Source: Flavobacterium xueshanense
GTDB taxonomy: Bacteria > Bacteroidota > Bacteroidia > Flavobacteriales > Flavobacteriaceae
NCBI RefSeq assembly: GCF_900112975.1
Contig: NZ_FONQ01000001.1
Coordinates: 62,001 to 126,000, forward strand
Length of the DNA stretch: 64,000 nt
Direction of reading: 5' to 3'
In this document: positions 46,815 through 56,300 of the stretch, piece after piece
Position numbering within the stretch: the first letter of the stretch is position 1
Layout: every line of letters begins with the position of its first letter
Notes under the pieces: model-generated
The model's database searches: none
Told to the model about the DNA's origin: nothing
What the model saw: the letters and a program-made list of their open reading frames with translations, nothing else
Translations under genes and position numbers: made by a program

Positions 46815-46822
46815 CAAAAATA
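46815..46822 (-). promoter_or_regulatory. -7 box reading toward alaS
   Basis: On the minus strand TATTTTTG fits TAnnTTTG. It would give alaS a leader of about 310 bases running through repeat B. Confidence 0.3.
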
Positions 46823-46836
46823 GGGTATTTTAAAAT

Positions 46837-47814
46837 ATGTCGAAAGTAAAATATTATTACGATTCCGAAAATCTAGCCTATAGAAAAATAAAGACACGAA
46901 AAAGAAGAAAATTTGGTGTTATTATCCTGTTTTTATTGGCATCGGCGCTGTTTGGTTTTTTGAGTTTTATAATTTTATTGAATACTCCTTATTTTGAAAC
47001 GCCAAAAGATCGTTTGCAAGCGCGTGAAATTGAAAATTTGAGATTGAATTACGCCATTTTAAATAAAAAAATAGATCAGTTAAATGGCGTTGTTGATGTT
47101 ATTGAAGATCGGGATAATAATTTGTATCGTGTGTATTTTAACAAATCAGCTATTCCGGATTCTATTCGGAAAGCGGGATTCTCGGGAAAAAACGGGTATC
47201 AATTATTAGAAGGTTACGACAATTCACAGTTGGTTATCAATACCACAAAAAGGATTGATGTCCTGAGCAAAGAATTGTCGATTCAGTCCAAATCACTGGA
47301 TGCGATTTTAAAATTGGCAGAAGCCAAAAGTGATTTTTTGTCAGCTATTCCTGCTATTCAGCCAGTACAAAATGAAAATTTAAAACAAATGGCCTCTGGT
47401 TTTGGATACCGAACGGATCCTTTTACAAAAGCAAGAAAAATGCACGAAGGTATGGATTTTACAGCTAAAACTGGATCTCCCATTTATGCCACTGGCGACG
47501 GATTTGTAGCAAAAGCAGACAATACCGCCTCAGGATATGGAAATCATATTGTTATTCGGCATGGATTTGGGTACGAAACTTTATACGCACATTTGAGCAA
47601 ATATAAAGCCAGAGCCGGACAACGCGTAAAACGAGGTGATGTTATAGGATATGTGGGAAGCACGGGAAGATCTGAAGGGCCGCACTTGCATTATGAGGTA
47701 CATAAGGATAAAAAAGTGGTGAATCCGCTTAATTTTTATTACGGAAATATTTCGGCAGTGGAGTATGTTGTCATCGCGCAATTGGCGAACCAAGAGAATC
47801 AATCATTAGACTAA
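46837..47814 (+). CDS. M23 family metallopeptidase, membrane-anchored
   Basis: The 325-residue protein has an N-terminal anchor (29-50), a coiled-coil-like stretch (60-90 and 135-170) and an M23 domain (about 185-300). Zinc ligands H203-x3-D207 (M-H-E-G-M-D-F) and H285 (G-P-H-L-H-Y-E), with H252, are all present. It should cut peptide crosslinks in peptidoglycan in the periplasm. It is first in a conserved run of M23, MerR, LemA and TPM genes. Confidence 0.95.
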   Translation: MSKVKYYYDSENLAYRKIKTRKRRKFGVIILFLLASALFGFLSFIILLNTPYFETPKDRLQAREIENLRLNYAILNKKIDQLNGVVDVIEDRDNNLYRVYFNKSAIPDSIRKAGFSGKNGYQLLEGYDNSQLVINTTKRIDVLSKELSIQSKSLDAILKLAEAKSDFLSAIPAIQPVQNENLKQMASGFGYRTDPFTKARKMHEGMDFTAKTGSPIYATGDGFVAKADNTASGYGNHIVIRHGFGYETLYAHLSKYKARAGQRVKRGDVIGYVGSTGRSEGPHLHYEVHKDKKVVNPLNFYYGNISAVEYVVIAQLANQENQSLD

Positions 47815-47915
47815 CACAAAAATAGTGTTCAGTATTCGGTTGGCAGTGTTCAGTAAGAAGATAAAAAATAGTATTCAGTGACTAATTCAACTGGACAAAA
47901 AAAATAAAAATAGAT

Positions 47916-48248
47916 ATGCATATTGAATTATCTAAAGACAAAAGATATCACAGCATTGGCGAAGTGGCCAAAGCATTTGACGTGAATGCATCGCTGATTC
48001 GTTTTTGGGACAATGAATTTGATATTCTGAAACCAAAAAAGAATGCTAAAGGCAATCGAATGTTTACTCCGGAAGATATCACTAATTTACAATTGATTTA
48101 TCATTTAGTGAAAGAAAGAGGTTTTACGCTGGAAGGTGCCAAAACCCATTTGAAAGAAGGACAAAAGAAGACATTGGACAAGTTTGAAATTATTAGAAAA
48201 TTAGAAACGATACGCACACAATTAACAAATATTAAAAACGAACTTTAG
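47916..48248 (+). CDS. MerR family regulator
   Basis: A 110-residue protein with a MerR helix-turn-helix (13-60: I-G-E-V-A-K-A-F-D-V-N-A-S-L-I-R-F-W-D) and a short coiled-coil end. There is no cysteine-based metal site. In Bacteroidota this gene often lies between M23 peptidase and LemA, and its target is unknown. It begins 102 bases after the peptidase gene. Confidence 0.92.
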   Translation: MHIELSKDKRYHSIGEVAKAFDVNASLIRFWDNEFDILKPKKNAKGNRMFTPEDITNLQLIYHLVKERGFTLEGAKTHLKEGQKKTLDKFEIIRKLETIRTQLTNIKNEL

Positions 48249-48324
48249 AAGTACAATGACAATTGCATTTCTAAAAAATCAATTAAAAATAAAAACTAAA
48301 TAATAAACATTAAATTAAATAAAC

Positions 48325-48912
48325 ATGAGAAGATTTTTGCCTTGGATTATCGGAGCGGTTGTAATTTTTGTAATTTACAGCTGGGTTAAAGGAATTAACA
48401 ATACTGCAGTAACGTTAAACCAAAATGTAGAACAATCTTGGGGTGATGTCCAAACTGCGTATCAAAGAAGAAATGACCTTATAGGAAACTTAGTAAATAC
48501 CGTAAAAGGTGCCGCTGATTTTGAAAAAAGTACATTGACGGCCGTTATTGAAGCTCGTTCTAAAGCGACATCAGTAAATGTTGATCCTGCCAATATTACT
48601 CCGGAACAATTAGCAGAATTCAACAAAGCACAAAGTGGCGTTTCATCAGCATTATCAAGATTATTAGTAACTGTTGAAGCGTATCCTGAATTGAAAGCGA
48701 ACCAAAACTTCTTGAAATTACAGGATGAATTGGCGAGTACAGAAAATCAAATTCTAACCGCAAGAACGCGTTTTAACGAAGCTGTTAAACCCTATAATTC
48801 TCATATCAAAACGTTCCCAAATAGCCTATTTGCCGGATTGTTTGGATTTAAAGAGAAAGCATACTTTACTTCAGTTGAAGGTGCTGATAAACCAGTTGAA
48901 GTAAAATTCTAA
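48325..48912 (+). CDS. LemA family membrane protein
   Basis: The 195-residue protein has an N-terminal membrane helix (5-22) and the LemA four-helix bundle: Q-S-W-G-D-V-Q-T-A-Y-Q-R-R-N-D-L-I-G-N-L near 39-58, Y-P-E-L-K-A-N-Q-N-F at 117-126, and T-R-F-N-E-A-V at 149-155. It starts a three-gene run with two TPM proteins, 12 bases before the first. The function is not established. Confidence 0.96.
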   Translation: MRRFLPWIIGAVVIFVIYSWVKGINNTAVTLNQNVEQSWGDVQTAYQRRNDLIGNLVNTVKGAADFEKSTLTAVIEARSKATSVNVDPANITPEQLAEFNKAQSGVSSALSRLLVTVEAYPELKANQNFLKLQDELASTENQILTARTRFNEAVKPYNSHIKTFPNSLFAGLFGFKEKAYFTSVEGADKPVEVKF

Positions 48913-48923
48913 TCTAAAAAACA

Positions 48924-49361
48924 ATGTCAAAAGTAGAAGATTTTTTAACCAAAGAAGAAGAACAAGAAATTGTTGAAGCTATTCGCATGGCTGAAAAAAA
49001 TACTTCTGGCGAGATTAGAGTTCATATAGAAAAAACAACTTCCATGGATGCGTATGATCGTGCCATGGAAGTTTTTCATGAACTAAAAATGGATGAAACC
49101 GAACTTCAAAATGGTGTTTTGATTTACTTAGCTGTAGAAGACAGACATTTTGTAATTTGTGGTGACAAAGGCATTAATGATGTTGTTCAAGATGATTTTT
49201 GGAATTGTACCCGAGATATTATGGTAGCAGAGTTCAAAAAAGGAGATTTCAAACAAGGTCTAATTGACGGAGTTACCAGAGCCGGAGAGCAATTGCAGAA
49301 ATATTTCCCTTGGCTGGAAGGCGACACAAATGAATTATCAAACGAAATATCTAGAGGATAA
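48924..49361 (+). CDS. TPM domain protein (cytoplasmic form)
   Basis: The 145-residue protein has a TPM (TLP18.3/Psb32/MOLO-1) domain without signal peptide: S-G-E-I-R-V-H-I-E near residue 29, G-V-L-I-Y-L-A-V-E-D-R near 66, and I-C-G-D-K-G-I-N near 81. It overlaps the next gene by one base (TAATG) and is coupled to it. It is part of the LemA group; function is unproven. Confidence 0.92.
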   Translation: MSKVEDFLTKEEEQEIVEAIRMAEKNTSGEIRVHIEKTTSMDAYDRAMEVFHELKMDETELQNGVLIYLAVEDRHFVICGDKGINDVVQDDFWNCTRDIMVAEFKKGDFKQGLIDGVTRAGEQLQKYFPWLEGDTNELSNEISRG

Positions 49362-50170
49362 TGCTATTACAAAAAAAGAATACTATAATTTTCCTAAAGC
49401 TGTTTGTTTGTTTGTTACTCACACAAATTGGCTTTGCGCAATTTACCATTCCTGAAAAACCAACTTTACAGACTTCTGTTTATGATTATGCGAATGTTTT
49501 AAGCGCAACAGAAAAAGCACAATTAGAAGAAAAACTGATCAAATATTCTGATTCTACAACCACTCAAATTGTGATTGTTACGATAGAAACTCTTAAAGGG
49601 GAAGATATTGGTATTCTTACACCAAAATGGGGACAGACTTGGGGAATTGGAGGAACAGCAAAAAATGACAACGGAGTTCTTATTTTATTGGCTAAAGCCG
49701 AAAGGAAAATATGGATCTCCGCAGGTTATGGTCTTGAAGATCGATTAACAGCAGGTATCGGTGGAGAAATTACCCGAAATATTATTATTCCTGAATTTAA
49801 AGCGGGAAGTTATTACAAAGGACTTGATAAAGGAACGGATGCATTGATTGATGTTTTTAAAGGAAAGTACAAAGGAGAACGCGTAAAAACAATTAAAGAT
49901 AAAGGATTCCCCATTTTGCCTCTCATTATTATTGTCATCATTATATTAGTGCTGATATCGCGAAACAAAGGCGGAGGAAATTCTGGCAACAGAGGTGGCG
50001 GAATAGGACCTAGTTTGTTGGATGTCATTATTCTGAGTAGCCTAGGCAGAAACAGTGGCGGAGGTGGTTTCGGCGGAGGTTCATCTGGTGGTGGATTTGG
50101 CGGTGGAGGTTTCGGCGGTGGATTTGGCGGCGGAGGTTTCTCTGGTGGTGGATCTGGTGGAGGTTGGTAG
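49361..50170 (+). CDS. TPM domain protein with glycine-rich tail (YgcG type)
   Basis: A 269-residue membrane protein: signal peptide (I-G-F-A-Q), a TPM domain (about 35-165, V-Y-D-Y-A-N-V-L-S, T-Q-I-V-I-V-T-I and K-I-W-I-S-A-G-Y-G-L-E), one membrane helix (about 186-203) and a Gly/Ser-rich tail (G-G-G-F-G-G-G repeats). The tail faces the cytosol. It is the third gene of the LemA run. Confidence 0.95.
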   Translation: MLLQKKNTIIFLKLFVCLLLTQIGFAQFTIPEKPTLQTSVYDYANVLSATEKAQLEEKLIKYSDSTTTQIVIVTIETLKGEDIGILTPKWGQTWGIGGTAKNDNGVLILLAKAERKIWISAGYGLEDRLTAGIGGEITRNIIIPEFKAGSYYKGLDKGTDALIDVFKGKYKGERVKTIKDKGFPILPLIIIVIIILVLISRNKGGGNSGNRGGGIGPSLLDVIILSSLGRNSGGGGFGGGSSGGGFGGGGFGGGFGGGGFSGGGSGGGW

Positions 50171-50295
50171 TATCCAGTTTCCTTCTTGATAAAACAAATA
50201 TTGAAAATCAAAAAATTAAAGGCTTTTTTATATTGTAAATAATTTTTATTCGCAGGATTCAAGTTAAAAATACAACTTTTTGAGTAAACATCTAA

Positions 50296-50946
50296 TCAGG
50301 TGTTTCAAAATTAAATCTTAGACTCAATTTAACCTTTTTTAATACCGATATCAAAGATTTTCAAACTAATGTACAGGCAGCTGAATTAGGTGTAAACCGT
50401 GGATATCTCGCCAATGCAGATAAAGTAAAGGTAAAAGGAGTAGAATTGGATGCCAGTTTTGTAATCAGTAAACATTTTACCATTAATGGTGCAGCGACCT
50501 ATACAGATAGTAAATATGTTAAATTTACAAATGCACCTCTTCCGTTGGAAGAAACAGGAGCAGCAGTATCCTTTAAAGATGTTTCCGGAACTGCGTTGCC
50601 AGGTGCTTCAAAATGGGCAGGATCTTTAGGAGGTGAATTTTCAAACAAAGCAAGATTTTTTGGGAATACAGGAAAAACATTCCTTGGAATTGATTCTTAC
50701 GCACGTTCTGAATTCTCTTCAAGTCCATCTGCTTCAAAATATTTAGTAGTTCAGGGTTATGCCCTATTCAATGCTCGTTTGGGTTTTCGTGCAACGGATG
50801 GTTTTTCTGTACAATTCTGGGGACGTAACCTTTTAGATAAAGATTATTACGAACAACTACTACCTGCCGGCGGAAATTCCGGACAATATGCAGGAGTATT
50901 AGGCGATCAGAGAACTTATGGAATTACACTACGCTATTCATTGTAA
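50296..50946 (+). pseudogene. C-terminal remnant of a TonB-dependent receptor
   Basis: The frame is open from 50296 and gives about 200 residues of barrel: F-F-N-T-D-I-K-D-F-Q-T-N-V, L-A-N-A-D-K-V-K-V-K-G-V-E-L-D-A, W-A-G-S-L-G-G-E-F, W-G-R-N-L-L-D-K-D-Y-Y-E and a final L-R-Y-S-L. This is the last part of a TonB receptor. No plug, TonB box, signal or upstream barrel remains, and no ATG or promoter is near. It is a deletion remnant between the TPM operon and DUF2490. A clear terminator follows. Confidence 0.85.
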
Positions 50947-50975
50947 ACACAATAACTTCGAGAAACATCTAATTT

Positions 50976-51017
50976 AAAACAGCATTGTTAAAACTTAGGT
51001 TTTAACAATGCTGTTTT
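50976..51017 (+). terminator. strong terminator after the receptor remnant
   Basis: Perfect 19-base arms (50976-50994 and 50999-51017) with a four-base loop. It works in either direction. Confidence 0.9.
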
Positions 51018-51107
51018 AACTTTTTCTATAACATAATTAATAATTTCAACTTATTAAAATACTTTAAAAAAAAAGTAACAAACTCTATAGGATTTATAGA
51101 CTTTATG

Positions 51108-51115
51108 TAAATTTG
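51108..51115 (+). promoter_or_regulatory. -7 box for the DUF2490 gene
   Basis: TAAATTTG matches TAnnTTTG and lies 21 bp before the GTG at 51137. Confidence 0.45.
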
Positions 51116-51136
51116 CAAAAATTCAAATAAAACTTC

Positions 51137-51877
51137 GTGAAAACCATTAGAACCATTATCTTTTTATTTGTATCGGTACTCTGTCAAGCACAAACGGGGA
51201 AAAATATAGATCATCAAAGTATTCTTTGGTCGCGCTATTACAATCAATTGCTATTAAATGATAAATGGTCTTTACATTCTGAATTTGACAACCGGCTTTT
51301 TATAAAACCAATACAGAGGAATTTATATGTAGTTCGCTTTCAAGGACGTTATAAAATCAATGATTATTTAGAGACCGGTTTTGGCTTTGCTTATTTCTCT
51401 GTTGACACACAAGTCCAAGAAACAAACAATGATTTCAACGTACCTGAATACCGGGGACAACAAGATATTACATTGAAAATAAACGTTAAGCAAGTAACAT
51501 TGATGCAACGATTTCAAATAGAAGAGCGATTTATTCACAATGCCAATAAGGAAGAGTTGTTGCCAGGCAGCGCATTTTCGTGGAGATTTAGATACCGACT
51601 TCAAGGTGATTATACTTTTTGGAGAAAAGAAAAACAATTATTAAAAGCAGTAGTATCCGATGAAATAATGTTCAATTTTGGAGAAAAAATCATCAAAAAT
51701 ACGTTTGATCAAAATAGAATTTATGCCGCAATACACTATGGCATGAATGCCAATTTAGCATTTGAACTAGGTTACTTAAACAGCTTCCAAAGACGAGTTG
51801 GCGGAGTCGATTATTTCAACAGAGACATCATTCGATTTAGTATTTACCACAAAATAAAAATCCAAAAAAAGGGTTAA
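51137..51877 (+). CDS. DUF2490 outer membrane-like protein
   Basis: The start is GTG, supported by the promoter and the signal peptide (I-F-L-F-V-S-V-L-C-Q-A-Q). The 246-residue protein has the DUF2490 pattern (W-S-R-Y-Y-N-Q-L, W-S-L-H-S-E-F-D-N-R, L-E-T-G-F-G-F-A-Y, F-E-L-G-Y-L-N-S-F) and alternating beta strands, so it is likely a small outer membrane barrel. Function unknown. It stands alone. Confidence 0.9.
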   Translation: MKTIRTIIFLFVSVLCQAQTGKNIDHQSILWSRYYNQLLLNDKWSLHSEFDNRLFIKPIQRNLYVVRFQGRYKINDYLETGFGFAYFSVDTQVQETNNDFNVPEYRGQQDITLKINVKQVTLMQRFQIEERFIHNANKEELLPGSAFSWRFRYRLQGDYTFWRKEKQLLKAVVSDEIMFNFGEKIIKNTFDQNRIYAAIHYGMNANLAFELGYLNSFQRRVGGVDYFNRDIIRFSIYHKIKIQKKG

Positions 51878-52004
51878 ATTGAATTGAGAATCCGTAATCG
51901 ATTGTAAGAATACAAGAAAGAAATCATCAGTATCATTTTAAAGATTGATTGTCAATACATTAACTTAATATTTGCAATTCATGGCGTAACTTTAGTTAAA
52001 AGAT

Positions 52005-52253
52005 ATGACCATGAAAAATTTTGCAATTAAACTCGTTTGGTTCACTACCATTTATGTTTTTGTATTTGCCGGTTTATGTCAAACTAATGTTGCTTTACCG
52101 GTAATAATGACCCTATATTGCGTTGGTATTCCATTAATACTATTAATGGTATATACCGTCCTTACTGATGATTATAAAACTACAAAAACATTCAAAGATT
52201 GGTACGGTGATCATCCTATGGAAACTTTGGAAGAGGAAAAAGAAGAAAGCTAA
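52005..52253 (+). CDS. small two-helix membrane protein
   Basis: An 82-residue protein with two hydrophobic helices (about 10-30 and 33-50) and an acidic C-terminus. A second ATG two codons on (52011) is an equally good start. No family recognised. A terminator palindrome follows at 52278. Confidence 0.6.
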   Translation: MTMKNFAIKLVWFTTIYVFVFAGLCQTNVALPVIMTLYCVGIPLILLMVYTVLTDDYKTTKTFKDWYGDHPMETLEEEKEES

Positions 52254-52277
52254 TCATTCGAATCCATTTTAACCCAA

Positions 52278-52301
52278 AAAATCCCGATTGCTCGGGATTT
52301 T
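52278..52301. terminator. bidirectional terminator
   Basis: AAAATCCCGA-ttgc-TCGGGATTTT is a perfect stem with A and T runs, between convergent genes. Confidence 0.85.
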
Positions 52302-52350
52302 CTACTCCTATGAATTTCTGATTTTAATTTTCATTAGCTACTATTAAAAT

Positions 52351-53142
52351 TTATCTCACTTTACTATTTAAAACAAAATAATGCAACCATTTAGGAAAAA
52401 ATCGTTTCAAATAAACTCCCATAATTTCTTTACCACCAATATAAACTTCAAATTTTTCAGACTCAACGGATTCCACAAATTTTTTGGCAAAAACACTTGT
52501 TGGCATTCCATTTTGAGTTGCCGTATCATCTATATTCTGTTTTGATCCGTCTGCCGTCAATGCGTTTTTGGCCACATTCGTTTGAATAAATCCAGGACAG
52601 ACGAGCGTCACATTAATATTATCTTTTTGATGTTCCATTCTCAACACATCAAAAAAACCATGTAAGGCATGTTTTGCACCGCAATATCCGGAACGGTACG
52701 GCGACCCGAATTTCCCCATCAAACTAGTTACAGTAACAAAATGACCTTTCTTGTTTTTGATAAAATGAGGCAATAACGCTTTTGTCAGCGCAACCGTTCC
52801 GAGATAATCAACTTCGATTAATTTTTTATCGACCTCAAAATCGGTCTCTATAATCAGGGAACGTTGGCTGACGCCTCCATTATTGATAAGTACATCTATT
52901 TTTCCAAAGGCTGCAATAGCTTTTACTACATGATTTTTAGCATTGTCAAAATCAACTAAATCAAAAGGTAAAATGATTACTTCAGTGTTTGAACATTTTG
53001 ATTTTACAATTTCTAAAGCTTCTCTATTTCGTGCCGAAAGAATCAGTTTGCAATTTTTAGTAGCTAATTCATACGCTAAAGCCTCTCCTATTCCGCTGGA
53101 AGCGCCAGTAATCCAAACAACTTTATCGTTTTTTGCGTTCAT
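52351..53142 (-). CDS. short-chain dehydrogenase/reductase
   Basis: The 263-residue oxidoreductase has the Rossmann motif T-G-A-S-S-G-I-G (13-20), N-N-G-G (about 87-90) and the catalytic Y-C-G-A-K (about 153-157) preceded by a serine (T-S-L-M-G-K). The N-terminus is typical of classical SDRs. The substrate is not defined; many such proteins of Bacteroidota act on fatty acyl or sugar carbonyls. It ends next to the der operon but is not clearly coupled (82-bp gap). Confidence 0.93.
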   Translation of the reverse strand: MNAKNDKVVWITGASSGIGEALAYELATKNCKLILSARNREALEIVKSKCSNTEVIILPFDLVDFDNAKNHVVKAIAAFGKIDVLINNGGVSQRSLIIETDFEVDKKLIEVDYLGTVALTKALLPHFIKNKKGHFVTVTSLMGKFGSPYRSGYCGAKHALHGFFDVLRMEHQKDNINVTLVCPGFIQTNVAKNALTADGSKQNIDDTATQNGMPTSVFAKKFVESVESEKFEVYIGGKEIMGVYLKRFFPKWLHYFVLNSKVR

Positions 53143-53155
53143 ATTTTTTTCCTAA

Positions 53156-53199
53156 AAATAAAAAAAGTTTATCAAGCTTTTACAAACTCAATAAACTTT
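53156..53199 (-). terminator. terminator of der
   Basis: AAAGTTTAT (53164-53172) pairs with ATAAACTTT (53191-53199). A T run follows on the minus strand. The loop is long. Confidence 0.6.
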
Positions 53200-53223
53200 C
53201 TAATTTAATTATGGAAATAAAGA

Positions 53224-54534
53224 TTATTTCTCCCTGATATAAATATCGATTGGCACGCCTGAAAAGTCCCAGTTTTCTCTAATTTTATTTTCCAGATAAC
53301 GCTTGTACGGTTCTTTTACATATTGTGGCATATTAGCAAAAAACACAAATTGTGGTGTTGGAGTTGGCAATTGCATGCAATATTTAATTTTTACATATTT
53401 CCCCTTTGTTGCTGGTGGTGGGTATGCTTCAATCACTTTCAACATGAATTCGTTGAATTTTGAAGTAGCGATACGTTGCTGTCTGTTTTCGAAAACTTTT
53501 ACAGTAGCTTCTAATGCTTTCAACAAACGTTGTTTTGTTAAAGCCGAAACAAAAAGAATAGGCACATCCGTAAACGGCATTAATTCTTCTCTAATTTTAG
53601 CTTCATAATCACGAGTTGACATCGTTTCTTTTTCAACTAAATCCCATTTGTTCACTAAGATTACAACACCTTTACGATTTTTTTCAGCCAACCAAAAAAT
53701 ACTTTGATCCTGACCTTCAAATCCACGAGTTGCATCAATAATCAAGATACAGATATCCGCGTGTTCAATTGCACGAACCGAACGCATTACCGAGTAAAAC
53801 TCTAAATCTTCCTTCACTTTCGCTTTACGACGGATTCCTGCAGTGTCAACTAAGTTGAATTCAAATCCAAAACGGTCAAATTTTGTATCGATAGAATCAC
53901 GGGTTGTTCCCGCAATGTCTGTAACAATATATCGGTCTTTACCAATTAACGCATTAATAAAGCTTGATTTTCCGGCATTGGGACGACCTACAACTGCAAA
54001 ACGAGGCAATACCACTTCTTCCTGAGTTGGTTCTGGTTTTATAGGAAAAGCATCAATCAATGCATCCAATAAATCTCCAGTTCCGCTTCCTGAAATACTG
54101 GCAAACGTATAATATTCGCCTAAACCAAGATTGTAAAATTCAATTGCATCTTTCTCACGCATCGCATTATCCACCTTATTTACAGCAAGTAAAACCGGTT
54201 TCGTCACTTTACGCAACAATCTCGCAACGGCATCATCCATTGGAGTAATCCCCTCTTCTACATCAACCACAAAAATGATAACATCAGCTTCATCAATGGC
54301 AAGTTCCACTTGTTTACGGATTTCTCCTTCAAAAACATCATCAGAACCACGCACATATCCGCCGGTATCAATTACAGAAAACTCTTTTCCGTTCCACTCG
54401 CTTTTACCATAGTTTCTATCACGGGTAACCCCCGATACTGAATCTACAATAGCTTCTCTTCTTTGTATCAGCCTATTAAAAAGGGTTGATTTCCCTACAT
54501 TAGGTCTTCCTACTATCGCAACAATATTATTCAT
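53224..54534 (-). CDS. der: ribosome biogenesis GTPase Der
   Basis: The 436-residue protein has two tandem G domains: G-R-P-N-V-G-K-S-T (8-16) with D-T-G-G, and G-R-P-N-A-G-K-S-S (about 182-190) with D-T-A-G. N-K-V-D and N-K-W-D give nucleotide specificity. A KH-like C-terminal domain follows. It assists assembly of the 50S subunit. Length is standard. It is preceded by a -7 and -33 pair. Confidence 0.98.
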   Translation of the reverse strand: MNNIVAIVGRPNVGKSTLFNRLIQRREAIVDSVSGVTRDRNYGKSEWNGKEFSVIDTGGYVRGSDDVFEGEIRKQVELAIDEADVIIFVVDVEEGITPMDDAVARLLRKVTKPVLLAVNKVDNAMREKDAIEFYNLGLGEYYTFASISGSGTGDLLDALIDAFPIKPEPTQEEVVLPRFAVVGRPNAGKSSFINALIGKDRYIVTDIAGTTRDSIDTKFDRFGFEFNLVDTAGIRRKAKVKEDLEFYSVMRSVRAIEHADICILIIDATRGFEGQDQSIFWLAEKNRKGVVILVNKWDLVEKETMSTRDYEAKIREELMPFTDVPILFVSALTKQRLLKALEATVKVFENRQQRIATSKFNEFMLKVIEAYPPPATKGKYVKIKYCMQLPTPTPQFVFFANMPQYVKEPYKRYLENKIRENWDFSGVPIDIYIREK

Positions 54535-54555
54535 AATATAAATTCAAATATTTTG

Positions 54556-54586
54556 CAAAGGTAGTGTTTAAAACCATGAATATCAA
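54556..54586 (-). promoter_or_regulatory. der promoter
   Basis: On the minus strand TTG (54584-54586) and TACCTTTG (54556-54563) are 20 bp apart, as expected for -33 and -7 boxes of Bacteroidota. The der ATG is at 54534, so the leader is short. Confidence 0.65.
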
Positions 54587-54641
54587 TTTTTTTGATATAT
54601 TAGCAAACCCTTATCTTTTTAATACTTACAAGTTTACTACT

Positions 54642-55139
54642 ATGGATGCTAATAATGAGCTCAGACTTCGCTTACGTTTTTACAAAGATGTTCCGCAAAA
54701 TATAGATGCTTTGCGTGTAAAATTTGCCAATTACACCCAAATCAAGTCCAAAGATTACTTCGTTAAAATTCGTGGTTATCACATTTGGTTAAACATAAAA
54801 GGACCTAAAAAAGCGTATTGGTCTCCCCATTTACATCTAGAAATGGAATCAAAAGACCAAGACGAGACTCATGTCAGAGCATTATTTGGCCCTGACCCAA
54901 CTTTATGGACACTTTTTATGTTCTTCCATTTTATTATTGCGGGAATCTTTTTGATTTTTTCGGGAATTGCTTATTCTGATTATATCCTGAAAAATCCCGT
55001 AACATTCGATTTAGTAGTAATGGGATTAATGGTTTTCGCCTGGTTTTTACTCTATATTGTAGCCAAACAAATCCGAAGTAACGGCCACAACCAAATGAAT
55101 GATCTGGAAAATTTATTTTTGGAGATTATAGAATCTTAG
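54642..55139 (+). CDS. hypothetical two-helix membrane protein
   Basis: The ATG at 54642 (M-D-A-N-N-E-L-R-L-R) is preferred; a GTG 78 bases upstream would extend the frame through the der promoter. The 165-residue protein has a charged amino half (about 1-80, W-S-P-H-L-H-L-E near 62) and two membrane helices (about 92-113 and 125-142). Unknown family. Confidence 0.65.
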   Translation: MDANNELRLRLRFYKDVPQNIDALRVKFANYTQIKSKDYFVKIRGYHIWLNIKGPKKAYWSPHLHLEMESKDQDETHVRALFGPDPTLWTLFMFFHFIIAGIFLIFSGIAYSDYILKNPVTFDLVVMGLMVFAWFLLYIVAKQIRSNGHNQMNDLENLFLEIIES

Positions 55140-55148
55140 TTTTTATTT

Positions 55149-55234
55149 GGAGCAATTCCAGCTCTCCGCTATATCTTTTGTGCTGTCCCGAAGTTTCGGG
55201 ACTGCACAAAAGGATGCCGCTGCTATCTGGGCTA
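55149..55234 (-). repeat. extragenic repeat element, copy C (reverse)
   Basis: Read on the minus strand it begins TAGCCCAGATAGCAGC and ends GCTGGAATTGCTCC, the same ends as copies A and B. The interior differs and holds a stem (TTTTGTGC.GTCCCGA/TCGGGAC.GCACAAAA). It lies between two convergent genes. Confidence 0.55.
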
Positions 55235-55240
55235 AAAAAA

Positions 55241-55278
55241 AAAATCAATATCAGAAATTGAATTACAATATTGATTTT
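55241..55278 (-). terminator. terminator of era
   Basis: AATCAATAT (55243-55251) and ATATTGATT (55268-55276) pair; a run of T follows on the minus strand. Confidence 0.65.
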
Positions 55279-55301
55279 TCAAAAAAACGTAACAGAAAAA
55301 A

Positions 55302-56183
55302 TTATTGGTTATAACCAAATCGTTTCAACATGTTTACGTTGCTTCTCCAGTTTTTATTCACTTTCACATACAATTCAATATGAATTTGTTTTCCAAAGAA
55401 TTTTTCTAAATCAGCACGGGCTTCCATTCCTACTTTTTTCAAAGCGGCACCTTTATGTCCGATGATGATTCCTTTTTGGGTATCGCGTTCCACCATAATC
55501 AAAGATCGGATTCTAATGATGTTTTCATCTTCAAAAAACTCTTCGGTTACAATTTCCACTGCGTATGGGATTTCTTTGCTATAATTTAACAATATTTTTT
55601 CGCGAATGGTTTCATTTACAAAAAAACGCTCCGGTTTGTCTGTCAATTGATCTTTTGGGTAGTACGCAGGCGATTCTGGTAACAATTCAATAATTCGTCC
55701 AAAAACTTCCGGTACATTAAAATTCTGTAAAGCTGATATTGGAAAAATTTCCGCATTAGGAACTTTCGCAGTCCAGAAAGCCACCTGCTCTTCAAGTTGT
55801 TCCTGATTCGAATTATCTATTTTGTTTAATAAAAGCAGAACTGGGATTGTAGCGTGTATAATTTTATTAAAAAATGCTTCGTCTTTCAATTCTTGTTCTC
55901 CAATTTCCACCATATAAATCAGAATGTCAGCATCTTCAAAAGCGGACTTAACGAAATTCATCATGGACGCCTGCATTTCGTAGGCTGGCTTAATGATTCC
56001 GGGTGTATCCGATAAGATCAATTGAAAATCTTCCCCGTTTACAATTCCTAGAATTCTATGACGTGTTGTTTGTGCTTTTGATGTGATTATGGATAATCTT
56101 TCTCCAACAAAGGCATTCATTAATGTTGATTTCCCAACATTTGGATTCCCGATGATGTTTACAAAACCTGCTTTATGTGACAT
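55302..56183 (-). CDS. era: GTPase Era
   Basis: The 293-residue protein has one G domain (G-N-P-N-V-G-K-S-T at 12-20, D-T-P-G, N-K-I-D) and a C-terminal KH domain (about 200-290; G-H-K-G-A-A-L-K-K-V-G). It binds the 3' end of 16S rRNA and helps 30S maturation. Length is standard and the start ATG is at 56183. It is divergent from the tRNA pair. Confidence 0.98.
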   Translation of the reverse strand: MSHKAGFVNIIGNPNVGKSTLMNAFVGERLSIITSKAQTTRHRILGIVNGEDFQLILSDTPGIIKPAYEMQASMMNFVKSAFEDADILIYMVEIGEQELKDEAFFNKIIHATIPVLLLLNKIDNSNQEQLEEQVAFWTAKVPNAEIFPISALQNFNVPEVFGRIIELLPESPAYYPKDQLTDKPERFFVNETIREKILLNYSKEIPYAVEIVTEEFFEDENIIRIRSLIMVERDTQKGIIIGHKGAALKKVGMEARADLEKFFGKQIHIELYVKVNKNWRSNVNMLKRFGYNQ

Positions 56184-56203
56184 TTCTATTATAATTTATT
56201 TTG

Positions 56204-56211
56204 CAAAGGTA
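56204..56211 (-). promoter_or_regulatory. -7 box for era
   Basis: TACCTTTG on the minus strand, 20 bp before the ATG at 56183. A TTG lies 12 bp upstream, too near for a normal -33. Confidence 0.45.
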
Positions 56212-56258
56212 GACATATCAAGTCAATAGATGAAATAAAACATTTTTAAAAATTTTTA

Positions 56259-56288
56259 TTGGAAATACGGAAATTCGTTGTACATTTG
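56259..56288 (+). promoter_or_regulatory. promoter of the tRNA-fMet pair
   Basis: TTGG (56259-56262) and TACATTTG (56281-56288) lie 18 bp apart. The first tRNA begins at 56301, which fits a start site about 5 bases after the -7 box plus a short leader. Confidence 0.6.
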
Positions 56289-56300
56289 CACCCGAAACAA

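Larger units (their letters stand above)
46497..46836. other. divergent alaS/M23 peptidase intergenic region
   Basis: The region holds repeat copy B (46591-46735), two promoter box matches (46784-46791 plus strand and 46815-46822 minus strand) and short AT-rich flanks. The alaS leader is unusually long at about 300 bases. Confidence 0.5.

Noticed and set aside
49813..50262. Long proline-rich frame on the minus strand
   Set aside because: It is the antisense of the Gly-rich tail of the TPM protein; repeats of GGC/GGT give prolines in reverse. No start context or family.
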